Assembly: GCF_000717055.1 (NCBI RefSeq) | Contig: NZ_JNXI01000037.1 | Location: 70,500 to 134,499, forward strand | DNA length: 64,000 nucleotides | DNA from: Streptomyces iakyrus | GTDB lineage: Bacteria; Actinomycetota; Actinomycetes; Streptomycetales; Streptomycetaceae | Direction of reading: 5' to 3' | Shown: piece after piece, positions 53,837 to 61,364 of the stretch | Position numbering within the stretch: position 1 is the stretch's first letter | Layout of the letters: the number at the start of each line of letters is the position of its first letter | Made by a program: the position numbers and the translations under genes | The notes under the pieces: generated by a model | Told to the model about the DNA's origin: nothing | The model's database searches: none | What the model saw: only the letters and a program-made list of their open reading frames with translations

Positions 53837-54687
53837 GACAGCACCCTCCGTTCGACGATACGGACCGCGCTGTCGGAGATGAGGCCGAAGATGCCGTAGA
53901 CGACCAGGCCGACGAGGATGACGTCCGTCTGGCCGTAGTTCTGCGCCTGGAACATCATGTAGCCGAGGCCGCTGGTGGCGTTGATCTGCTCCAGCACCAC
54001 CAGGCCCAGCCAGGAGCCGGTGACACCGAGCCGCAGTCCGACGAAGAAGCCGGGCAGCGCGCCGGGGATGACGACCTGCCGGATGAACCGGAACTTCGAC
54101 AGGCCCTGCACCTCGGCGAGTTCGACGAAGCGGCTGTCGATGCCGGACAGCGCGGCGTGCGTGTTGAGGTAGATCGGGATGTAGACGACGATCGCGATGA
54201 TGGCGATCTTGAAGGTCTCGCCGATGCCCAGCCAGAGGATGAACAGCGGGATCAGACCCAGGGTGGGGATGGCCCGGTTGAGGTTGACCGTCCCGTCGAT
54301 CAGCGCCTCCCCGGTCCGGGTCAGCCCGGACGCCAGCGCGAGCAGGATCCCCACGGTCAGGCCGATCGAGAAGCCGGTGGCCGCGCGCTGGAGCGAGGTC
54401 AGGATGTCGTCCGGCAGCGTGCCCGCGCTCCACAGCCGGCTGCCCGTCTCCAGCACGGTCCAGGGGGCCGGGATCGCGCCCGGGTCGAGCAGCCCGGCGG
54501 CGGAGGCGATGCTCCACGAGGCGAGGACGGCGGCGGGCCCGGCGAGCCGGGCGGCGGGCAGCCGCTTGCCGGGGGCCAGCCGCCGGCGCCGGCGCACCTG
54601 GCGCGCCCCGTCCTCGGCGAGGGCGGTGAGGGGTGCGGTGGTGGTCGTATCCGTCGTCTGCGTGGTCGTGTGCGTCGTCGTGGTCAC
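53812..54687 (-). CDS. ssuC: Sulfonate ABC transporter permease (SsuC-like)
   Basis: A 291-residue permease with about six hydrophobic segments and the family EAA loop (ELAEVQGLSKFRFIRQVVIPGALPG). Conserved NRAIPTLGLIPLFILWLGIGE marks the sulfonate/taurine/nitrate class. The N-terminus is very rich in Thr (VTTTTHTTTQTTDTTTT). The GTG at 54687 is preferred because GGAGG lies eight bases upstream; a GTG at 54696, overlapping the preceding stop as GTGA, is possible. Confidence 0.92.
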   Translation of the reverse strand: MTTTTHTTTQTTDTTTTAPLTALAEDGARQVRRRRRLAPGKRLPAARLAGPAAVLASWSIASAAGLLDPGAIPAPWTVLETGSRLWSAGTLPDDILTSLQRAATGFSIGLTVGILLALASGLTRTGEALIDGTVNLNRAIPTLGLIPLFILWLGIGETFKIAIIAIVVYIPIYLNTHAALSGIDSRFVELAEVQGLSKFRFIRQVVIPGALPGFFVGLRLGVTGSWLGLVVLEQINATSGLGYMMFQAQNYGQTDVILVGLVVYGIFGLISDSAVRIVERRVLSWRRTLSS

Positions 54688-54692
54688 GGCGG

Positions 54693-55751
54693 TCACCTCC
54701 GGTACTCCGCGGGCACGGCCTTCGCCGCGAGCGACTCGAAGCGGTGGTCGAAGAGCTCGGAGACGTCGAACTTCTTCACGAAGCCGCCCTCCGCGAGCAG
54801 ATCGGCGGTCTCCTGCTCCCAGCGGATCGCCTCGTCCCAGCGGGGCGGGAACAGCGGCTTGTTGGCCAGGGCGGTGACCGCCTTCGCCTGGGCGAGGGTC
54901 AGGTTCTGCGTGCCGACGTAGAACCGCTCGTTCCACTCGTCGGGGTGTTCGTACGTCCACACCTGGCTCTTCGCCCAGTACGGGACGTACGCGGCGACCG
55001 CGGCGGCCTTCGCCCGGTCGTTCAGCACCGACACCGGCGCCCACAGCAGGCTCAGCAGGTCCACTACGTCCGTGGTGATGGTGCGGGCGGACTTGTACTG
55101 CGTCAGATAGGCCGGGGCCTGGGTGTTGGCGAGCGGGGCGATGTCCACCTGCCCGGACTGCAGGGCGGTCAGGAACTGGTTGCTGGTCAGCGGCACCAGC
55201 TCCACGTCGTCGTACGCCAGCCCGGCCTTCTTCAGCGCCCGCAGCAGGACGACGCCCTGCGCCTGGCCCTGGGAGAAGGCCAGCCGCTTGCCCCGGAAGT
55301 CGGAGACCCGGCGAATGTCGCTGCCGGGCTTGGTGGCGAAGAGGTAGTTGGGCTTGCGGGTGATGTTGATCGCGACGATCTTCGCGTCGAAGCCCTGGTA
55401 GTGCGCCTGGATCGGCGGGATCCCGGCGTTGTTGGCGACGTCCAGGGACTTCGCGCGGAAGGCGTTGATGACGTCGGGGCCCGCGCCGATGTTCAGCCAG
55501 TTGGACACCTTGAACGGCAGATCGTCGAATCCGGCCAGCTTGAACTGGAGTTGCTGCGCGTTCTGGTACGAGGAGATCTTCAGGCTCGTCCCCGCGGGGA
55601 CCTTGGAGGCCAGGGGAGCGTCGGAGGCCGTCTCGTCGGCCGCGGCGCTGCTGTCGGCGCAGCCGCTCAGTCCGGCCGCCGCGGCCGTCACGCCGAGCAG
55701 CGAGGTCAGGAACAGGCGCCGGTCGGGACCGGAAACGGGGGGCGAGGGCAT
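54693..55751 (-). CDS. ssuA: Sulfonate-binding lipoprotein (SsuA-like)
   Basis: A 352-residue periplasmic-type binding protein of the nitrate/sulfonate/taurine class. PDRRLFLTSLLG (twin Arg) and LSGC (lipobox, Cys near residue 31) indicate export and lipid anchoring. Mature motifs are FRGKRLAFSQGQAQG and QSGQVDIAPLANTQAP. The ATG at 55751 has GGGAG six bases upstream. It is the first structural gene of the operon. About 140 bases upstream lies a Cys-rich short ORF with a following hairpin, probably a cysteine-responsive leader. Confidence 0.93.
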   Translation of the reverse strand: MPSPPVSGPDRRLFLTSLLGVTAAAAGLSGCADSSAAADETASDAPLASKVPAGTSLKISSYQNAQQLQFKLAGFDDLPFKVSNWLNIGAGPDVINAFRAKSLDVANNAGIPPIQAHYQGFDAKIVAINITRKPNYLFATKPGSDIRRVSDFRGKRLAFSQGQAQGVVLLRALKKAGLAYDDVELVPLTSNQFLTALQSGQVDIAPLANTQAPAYLTQYKSARTITTDVVDLLSLLWAPVSVLNDRAKAAAVAAYVPYWAKSQVWTYEHPDEWNERFYVGTQNLTLAQAKAVTALANKPLFPPRWDEAIRWEQETADLLAEGGFVKKFDVSELFDHRFESLAAKAVPAEYRR

Positions 55752-55851
55752 GGGAGGCTCCCTGGGTATGAAAGACGGCACAGCGAACGCAATTCCGGGC
55801 AGGAAAAGACCTGCCAAGGGAATTCACGCGAATGTCACAAAGGAAGGAGAA

Positions 55852-55872
55852 GGCGCTCCGCGAAGGGGCGCC
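55852..55872 (-). terminator. Terminator-like hairpin in the sulfonate operon leader
   Basis: On the minus strand GGCGC-C-CC and GG-A-GCGCC pair around TTCGC, and are followed by a T-rich tract (TTCTCCTTCCTTT, 55851-55839). It lies between the stop of the Cys-rich short ORF and ssuA, where an attenuator would be expected. Function inferred. Confidence 0.55.
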
Positions 55873-55889
55873 GGGGGCGCGTCAACGGG

Positions 55890-55928
55890 TCAGCAACAGA
55901 GGGTGCGACAGCTCGTGAGCGGGCTCAT
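55890..55928 (-). CDS. Leaderless Cys-rich leader peptide MSPLTSCRTLCC
   Basis: A 12-codon frame with three cysteines, two of them immediately before the TGA stop. A promoter (TTGACA, 18 bases, GAACAT) ends seven bases before its ATG, so the mRNA would begin at the start codon. Leaderless poly-cysteine short ORFs are described in mycobacteria as cysteine-responsive attenuators of sulfur genes, and short leader peptides precede sulfonate transport genes in streptomycetes. The placement before ssuA, with a hairpin and T-rich tract in between, fits that role. Low cysteinyl-tRNA should stall ribosomes here and favour operon expression (inference). Confidence 0.7.
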   Translation of the reverse strand: MSPLTSCRTLCC

Positions 55929-55935
55929 GAACAGG

Positions 55936-55965
55936 ATGTTCCTGGTCGGGGGCCCGGTCTGTCAA
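55936..55965 (-). promoter_or_regulatory. Promoter of the sulfonate operon and leader ORF
   Basis: TTGACA (55965-55960), 18 bases, GAACAT (55941-55936) on the minus strand; transcription is predicted at 55928, the A of the leader ATG. The short inverted repeat GAACA-GGA-TGTTC (55929-55941) overlaps the -10 and could also bind a regulator. Confidence 0.6.
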
Positions 55966-55982
55966 CATTCCGAGTTTCTGAA

Positions 55983-57182
55983 TTAAATAGCGTCAGGTGA
56001 CGCGGCCAGCGGATCCCGGTAAAGGACGTCGAGCGCCACCGCGCCACCCGCCACCGCCAGGACGGAATCCGGGAAACTGATCGGCGAGACGGTCGCGGCG
56101 CGATCCGCTCCGACCTCCTCCCGCAGCGCGGCCAGACAGTCCGACCGGTGCATGACCCCGAGCTCCGTCACGACCACCTGCTCCGGGTTGAGCACATCGA
56201 GCAGCAGCCCGACCGCACGCCCCACCCGCCGCGACCGCTCCCGCAGCAGCCGCACGGCCACCGGGTCGCCGGCCGCCGCGGCACCGACCACGTGCATCGG
56301 GTTCATCCCGTCGAGGATCCCCGCCTCCCGGGCCCGCCGGCACAGCGTCCGTTCGCTCAGCTCGGCCTGGAGGCAGCCCACCCGGCCGCAGTCGCAGGGC
56401 TCCGTGCCGCCCGGCACCGGCAGATGGGCGATCGCCCCCGCCTGCGAGCGCGGGCCGTGGTGCACCTCGTCATGGGTGGCGAACGCGGCGTCCACCACAT
56501 TGCCCGCGAACAGGTGCAGCACACTGCGGCTGCCCCGGGCCCGCCCGAACAGCCGCTCCGCGTTCACCAACGCCCGGGCGTGCCCGTCCACATGGACCGG
56601 CAGGCCCGTAAGCGCTCCGAGCAGTTCCCGCACCGGCACCTCGCGCCAGCCCAGCAGCGGATGCTCCACGACGGTGCCCGAGTCCCGGTCCACCCAGCCG
56701 CCCGCGGCGAACCCGACCCCCAGCACCCTGCTGCCGGGCGCCCCGGCGAGCAGCGCCGCCAGCGTGTCGGCGGCCCGGGACAGCACCTGCGCGGGCCCGG
56801 CCCCCGCGTGCTCCACCTCGCTGCGGGCCAGCACCCGCCCGCGCAGATCCAGCAACGCGACCGTCGTGTACGGCACCGCCACGTGCACCCCGCCCACCAC
56901 GAACCGGGAGTCGTCCAGGTCGACCGGCAGATGCGGCCGCCCCACCCCCTTGGACCGCCGCAGCACGGCGGACTCACGGATGAGCCCCAACTCGGCGAAC
57001 CGGGCGCAGTAGTCGGTGACCGACGCCGGCGACAGGCCCGTCAGCCGGGCGATGGTGCTGCGCGCGACCGGCCCGTGCTCCAGCACGGACCGCAGGACGA
57101 CGCTCGCGCTGGTGCGGCGCCGGTCGCTGTCGGCGACACGGGGGATGGGGGACGTCAGAAGGGGAGCCGCGGTACGGGGCAT
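55983..57182 (-). CDS. ROK-family transcriptional regulator
   Basis: A 399-residue ROK repressor. The winged helix is at about residues 25-85 (ARSTIARLTGLSPASVTDYC). The ROK domain includes the full zinc motif CDCGRVGCLQAE and GFAAGGWVDRDSG. Unlike the ROK protein at 1439-2662, its zinc cysteines are intact. The ATG at 57182 has GGAAG six bases upstream; the frame is open further upstream but without family resemblance. It is 231 bases upstream of ssuA on the same strand. The ligand and targets are unknown. Confidence 0.9.
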   Translation of the reverse strand: MPRTAAPLLTSPIPRVADSDRRRTSASVVLRSVLEHGPVARSTIARLTGLSPASVTDYCARFAELGLIRESAVLRRSKGVGRPHLPVDLDDSRFVVGGVHVAVPYTTVALLDLRGRVLARSEVEHAGAGPAQVLSRAADTLAALLAGAPGSRVLGVGFAAGGWVDRDSGTVVEHPLLGWREVPVRELLGALTGLPVHVDGHARALVNAERLFGRARGSRSVLHLFAGNVVDAAFATHDEVHHGPRSQAGAIAHLPVPGGTEPCDCGRVGCLQAELSERTLCRRAREAGILDGMNPMHVVGAAAAGDPVAVRLLRERSRRVGRAVGLLLDVLNPEQVVVTELGVMHRSDCLAALREEVGADRAATVSPISFPDSVLAVAGGAVALDVLYRDPLAASPDAI

Positions 57183-57630
57183 GGGAATCTTCCTGGAGGC
57201 CGGTCCGACACTGCGCCGTCTCGATCGGCGGGCCGGATCCCTCCGCCCCGCCTCACACCGGGTGGCGACAGGTGGCCGTGCCCTGGCGTCGCAGGTCGAC
57301 ATAGCGACGCGACGAGAAGTACCGGGCCTGGGCAACCATGTTCGCGACGCTAGCAAAACGACCCGGGGCTGCCCAGACGGCGACCGACGGGCGAGACGGC
57401 GGCACGGAGCCTTTGGGGGAAACCTACAGATGCGTGCCGTCCCTCGCTGGTGGTGCAGGGCACCCCATCACCGTGACCGGCATCACGCGTTGGTCGCTGT
57501 AGCCCACATCCTTTGTGCGAAGCCGACCAACGGCCGGTCCACGCCTTTGTGGACGGCTGACGGTGATCGGGCCGGGCACGCTGGGATAGCGTCACGATGT
57601 CCCACCGGCCCTCACCCTCGCGGAGTCCCC
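57183..57630. other. Divergent gap between the ROK regulator and bioY, with hairpins
   Basis: No supported gene in these 448 bases. An inverted repeat GTCCAC-GCCTTT-GTGGAC lies at 57537-57554, extendable by GCC/GGC. The word CCTTTGTG occurs at 57510 and again at 57544. TAGCGT at 57587-57592 may be the -10 of bioY, putting the repeat upstream of the promoter as an operator. I see no known riboswitch fold. Confidence 0.45.
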
Positions 57631-58212
57631 ATGAGCACCGCTGCCGCCACACCCGCCCGCGCCGGGCAGGTCCTCGCCGACCTGCTCCCTGCCTCCCGAG
57701 TCCGGGACGCGGCCCTCGTGCTCGGCGGCGCCGCGCTCACCGGCCTCGCCGCCCAGATCTCCGTGCCCGTGCCGGGCTCCCCGGTGCCGGTGACGGGCCA
57801 GACCTTCGCCGCGCTGCTCGTCGGCACGTCCCTCGGTGCCGGCCGCGGCTTCCTGGCGCTCGCGCTGTACGCCGTGGCGGGCATCGCCGGCGTGCCGTGG
57901 TTCGCGCAGGGCACCTCGGGCGTCGCCCCCTCCTTCGGCTACATCCTCGGCATGATCCTCGCCTCCACCGTCGTCGGCGCCCTGGCCCGCCGCGGCGCCG
58001 ACCGCTCGATGCTGCGCATGGCCGGCACGATGCTGGTGGGCGAGGCGATCATCTACGCCGTCGGCGTGCCCTACCTGGCCCTCGCCACCGGCATGTCCGC
58101 CACCGCCGCGATCGCGGCCGGCCTCACGCCGTTCCTCATCGGCGACGCGCTGAAGGCGGCGCTGGCGATGGGCGCCCTGCCGACGGCCTGGAAGTTCGCG
58201 AACAAGCACTGA
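57631..58212 (+). CDS. bioY: Biotin transporter BioY
   Basis: A 193-residue BioY substrate-binding membrane subunit for biotin. About six hydrophobic segments are visible. The family signatures SVPVPGSPVPVTGQTFAALL and GVAPSFGYILGMI are clear. BioY can work alone or with the ECF-transporter modules (BioM, BioN or shared); no such genes are adjacent. The ATG has CGGAG five bases upstream. It is followed by a strong terminator. Confidence 0.93.
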   Translation: MSTAAATPARAGQVLADLLPASRVRDAALVLGGAALTGLAAQISVPVPGSPVPVTGQTFAALLVGTSLGAGRGFLALALYAVAGIAGVPWFAQGTSGVAPSFGYILGMILASTVVGALARRGADRSMLRMAGTMLVGEAIIYAVGVPYLALATGMSATAAIAAGLTPFLIGDALKAALAMGALPTAWKFANKH

Positions 58213-58228
58213 CGGCACAGGCGTTGCG

Positions 58229-58268
58229 GAGAGGCCCGCCGGGGGCGACGAACCCCGGCGGGCCTCTC
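58229..58268. terminator. Bidirectional terminator after bioY
   Basis: GAGAGGCCCGCCGGGG and CCCCGGCGGGCCTCTC form a perfect 16-bp stem with an eight-base loop, between the bioY stop and the convergent surface-protein gene. Confidence 0.88.
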
Positions 58269-58328
58269 AGCGTTCCGCGTGGTGCGGCGCGGGCCGCTCC
58301 GCGTCCGCACGCGGCTACAGCGGCCGGT

Positions 58329-59054
58329 TCAGCCCTCCTGAGCCCCCGGCCGGCGCCGCTGCGACCACCACATTCCAGCCACGCCCGCCGCGAGCAGCGA
58401 CGCACCGGCCGCGCCCAGCGGCAGCAGGTCACGGGCCGGACCGGTCTTCGGCAGCTCCTTGCCGCCCGGGCCCGCCGGCTCGTTGTCGGTGCCGAGCAGC
58501 AGGGGCGTGGCCGGGGCGTTCGGCGACGGGTTGCTCGTGCCGAACGGCACCGGGCCCTGCTGCCAGAAGGTCTTCTTCCCGTCGGCCGTCTGCACGGGCA
58601 GGCAGATCTTCCCGGTCTTGCCGAGGTCGAACGTCGCGTCGACGGCGTACGACTTCGACTTACCGGCCGCGAGATTGTCGATCGGGCATGCGAATCCGCT
58701 GTTCGAGCCTTCCGGAAGTCCGTTCTCGGGTATCGCCGAACATCCCTCGACGCCCTTGACGACAAGCCCGTCGAAACCGACGACCAACAGCCTGATCTTC
58801 CCGCTGTCCTTGCTCCCCTCGTTCTTCACCGTGGCGGTAATCGCCGTCTTTTCCGAGCCGTTGTCGACCGAGATCTTCCCGGGCAGCAGCGTGGTGAGCT
58901 TCACCCCCGCCGGTGCCTCGTCAACTGCCTTTCCCCCCTTGCCGCTCGGCGGCCCTTCGTCCTGCGCCCCGGCTGTGCCGGAAAGGATCAACACCGCTGA
59001 GAAAGATGCCATGACCAGCGATCCCGCGACCGCTGTCGAACGACGAGAACTCAT
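58329..59054 (-). CDS. LPXTG sortase-anchored surface protein
   Basis: A 241-residue exported protein. It has a signal peptide (MSSRRSTAVAGSLVMASFSA, residues 1-31), one extracellular beta-rich domain with Cys residues in GVEGCSAIP, GFACPID and KICLPVQ, and a C-terminal sorting signal. The signal is LPKTG at about 200-204, a membrane span (LLPLGAAGASLLAAGVAGMWW) and a positively charged tail (SQRRR). Sortase would link it to the cell wall. The mature domain is not assigned. The ATG has GGGGG five bases upstream. It diverges from the Ser/Thr kinase gene. Confidence 0.88.
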   Translation of the reverse strand: MSSRRSTAVAGSLVMASFSAVLILSGTAGAQDEGPPSGKGGKAVDEAPAGVKLTTLLPGKISVDNGSEKTAITATVKNEGSKDSGKIRLLVVGFDGLVVKGVEGCSAIPENGLPEGSNSGFACPIDNLAAGKSKSYAVDATFDLGKTGKICLPVQTADGKKTFWQQGPVPFGTSNPSPNAPATPLLLGTDNEPAGPGGKELPKTGPARDLLPLGAAGASLLAAGVAGMWWSQRRRPGAQEG

Positions 59055-59250
59055 GTTCGCCCCCCTTGCGTCCCCCTGGGCTGCGCCTGAATTCGCAGCA
59101 CTGAAAGAGGTACCACAAGATTTCACCGCACTATCCTGGTGCGGCACGAAGTGTGACCGTTGTGTTTCACTGGAGTCGGTCGCGGTGTCGTGGAGGGGGT
59201 GCAGCGGATTGCCGGGGAATACGAACAGCGGCGGTGTTCCAGGGATATTG

Positions 59251-61257
59251 GTGACGGGACGCTATCGGTTGGTCGAAAGTATCGGCCAGGGGGGAATGGG
59301 GCGGGTGTGGCGAGCCGCCGACGAAATACTCGACCGGCCGGTCGCCGTCAAGGAAATGCGGATCGACGGTCTCGACGCGGAGGACAGCAGGACCCGCCGC
59401 GAACGCACCCTGCGCGAGGCCAGGGCCACGGCCCGGATCGACCACCCCAACGTCGTACGGGTCTACGACGTGGTCGACGAGGGCGAACGCCTGTGGATCG
59501 TCATGGAGTTGGTCGCGGGCCGCTCCCTCGAACGGATCCTCGCGGAGACGGGCCCGCTGAGCCCCGGCGAGACGGCCCGCATCGGACTCGGTCTGGTCGC
59601 GGCGCTGCGGCAGGTGCATGAACGGGGCGTCCTGCACCGCGACATCAAGCCCGGCAACGTCCTCGTGGAGCACGCGGACGGGGTGGCCGGATCCGGGCTC
59701 GGCAACGGCACCGGTTCCAGCCGCGCAGGGCGGATCGTCCTCACGGACTTCGGGATCGCCGCGATCCAGGACGCCAAGGCGCTCACGATGGTCGGCATGC
59801 TGGTCGGCTCGCCCGACTACATGGCCCCCGAGCGCATCTCCGGCCGCCCCCAGGGCCCGCCGTCCGACATCTGGTCCCTGGGCGCCACCCTCTGCGCGGC
59901 GCTGGGCGGCCGCTCCCCGTTCTCCCGCGACACCACGCTCGCGACCCTGCACGCGGTCCTGTACGAGGAGCCGGAACTCCCCGCCGCGGCGGGCCCGTTG
60001 CGGGACCTCCTGACGTCCCTGCTCGCGAAGGAGCCGTCGGCCCGCCCGGACCTGGAGGCGCTGGAGACGGCACTGCGACCGGTGGCGTTCCCGGTCCCGA
60101 CACCGACGGTGACGGTCGGGGTGGGGCCGGGGGAGGCGGAGCCGGAACGAGTACGGGAGCCGGAGCCGAACTCCGTGGTGGACGAGGAGTCCACGCCGCC
60201 CTTGTGGCCATCGCCTGCCCCTGATCCGGAAACCACCCTCGGAGGCCGGCAACCGACCCCGACCCCGACCCCGACCCCGCAGCCGCAGCCGCAGCCGCAG
60301 CCGCAGCCGCAGTCGCAGTCACGGGCACCTCTGCCCACGCCCCCGCAGGAATCCCCGGCGCAACCACCGCAGGAATCACCGGCCCCCGCCCACCTCCCGG
60401 CGCCCCGGGGCCCCCGCCGGCCCGCCCCCGCCCCGGGCCCGCACCACCACCCCACGCACACCACACCGACGGAGACGTCCGCGAAGTCCCGGGGCCCGGT
60501 CTCCCTCACCCGGGCACAGGCGGAGACCGAGCGCCGCCCTCACCCCGCACCCACGCCGATGCCACCGGGCGAACTCCCCGGACCGGCCGTCCCGGCCGCG
60601 CCCGGCGCGCGTCCCCGCCCCGGCGCGGGCCGCCGTCGTACGGTGCTCACCGCCGCGGCAGCCACCCTCGCCAGCGCCGGCACCGTCGTCGGCATCCTGC
60701 TGGCGACGTCAGCGGGTTCACCCGGAGACGACGACACTCCCCGCGCCGGATCCTCCGCGTCCGCGCCGGCCACCAGCGGCGGCACCACCACCGCCCCCTC
60801 ACCCACCGTCGAGGGCACGACCAGGCCGCAGACCCTGCCGCCCGGCACGCACCGGGAGGCCGGCGGGTTCGCCTGGGCGACGCCGGACGGCTGGCGGCGG
60901 GACGTGAAGACGGGCGCGGAGGTGCACTACACCTCCCCGGACGGCACCCAGGAACTGGTCGGCAAGTCCTCCCTGGCCCGCGGCGACCTGCTGGAGACCT
61001 GGCAGACCTCGGAGCGCAACGCCCACCAGGGCCAGGACTACCGCAAGATCCGCCTGGAGGAGACCACGTTCCGCGGCCACCCGGCGGTGGTCTGGGAGTA
61101 CACGTTCACGCTGAAGGGCGTCCACTGGCACGCCCGTCTGCTCGGCTTCAACGTGACCGGCAAGTCGTACCAGGTCAACACGTGGTACGCCGCCGGGACC
61201 GAGCAGGAGGCACTCGCCACCTACGAGAAGGTCAGGGACAGTTTCACGGTGCTGTAG
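59251..61257 (+). CDS. Membrane-anchored serine/threonine protein kinase
   Basis: About 668 residues. The kinase domain (residues 4-265) is complete: GQGGMGRVW, the Lys of VAVKEMRI, HRDIKPGNVLV, DFGIA and PERISG. A Pro-rich linker (about 290-450), with tandem TP and QP dipeptides, leads to one membrane span (about 463-485, VLTAAAATLASAGTVVGILL). A C-terminal extracellular domain follows (about 535-668, GFAWATPDGWRRD, FRGHPAVVWEYTF); it has no PASTA repeats. GTG at 59251 fits the usual VTGRYRLVE start, with AGGGA upstream. It probably senses an external cue and phosphorylates cytosolic proteins. Confidence 0.92.
   Translation: MTGRYRLVESIGQGGMGRVWRAADEILDRPVAVKEMRIDGLDAEDSRTRRERTLREARATARIDHPNVVRVYDVVDEGERLWIVMELVAGRSLERILAETGPLSPGETARIGLGLVAALRQVHERGVLHRDIKPGNVLVEHADGVAGSGLGNGTGSSRAGRIVLTDFGIAAIQDAKALTMVGMLVGSPDYMAPERISGRPQGPPSDIWSLGATLCAALGGRSPFSRDTTLATLHAVLYEEPELPAAAGPLRDLLTSLLAKEPSARPDLEALETALRPVAFPVPTPTVTVGVGPGEAEPERVREPEPNSVVDEESTPPLWPSPAPDPETTLGGRQPTPTPTPTPQPQPQPQPQPQSQSRAPLPTPPQESPAQPPQESPAPAHLPAPRGPRRPAPAPGPHHHPTHTTPTETSAKSRGPVSLTRAQAETERRPHPAPTPMPPGELPGPAVPAAPGARPRPGAGRRRTVLTAAAATLASAGTVVGILLATSAGSPGDDDTPRAGSSASAPATSGGTTTAPSPTVEGTTRPQTLPPGTHREAGGFAWATPDGWRRDVKTGAEVHYTSPDGTQELVGKSSLARGDLLETWQTSERNAHQGQDYRKIRLEETTFRGHPAVVWEYTFTLKGVHWHARLLGFNVTGKSYQVNTWYAAGTEQEALATYEKVRDSFTVL
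60244..60318 (+). repeat. Low-complexity TP/QP repeat in the kinase linker
   Basis: Repeats of ACCCCG and then CAGCCG encode runs of Thr-Pro and Gln-Pro dipeptides. Stretches like this form extended linkers and often vary in copy number between strains. Confidence 0.75.
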
Positions 61258-61289
61258 GCGGCCGCGGGAAAAGCGATGGGAAAGCGAGA

Positions 61290-61327
61290 GGGCCTGCGGC
61301 GTGTGCGACAGCACGCACCACAGGCCC
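61290..61327. terminator. Imperfect bidirectional hairpin after the kinase gene
   Basis: Two 17-base arms pair at 14 positions around GACA, between the kinase stop and the stop of the convergent permease gene. The lower stem GGGCCTG/CAGGCCC is perfect. Confidence 0.6.
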
Positions 61328-61364
61328 CCTGTTCACGGCGAACGGTGAGGCGGCGGCCGCAGGA

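Noticed and set aside
57183..57630. Biotin or other known riboswitch upstream of bioY
   Set aside because: No recognised conserved core could be seen, and the hairpin probably lies upstream of the transcription start.
58459..59250. Upstream extension of the Ser/Thr kinase reading frame
   Set aside because: The extension is antisense to the LPXTG protein gene. The VTGRYRLVE start at 59251 matches the family.
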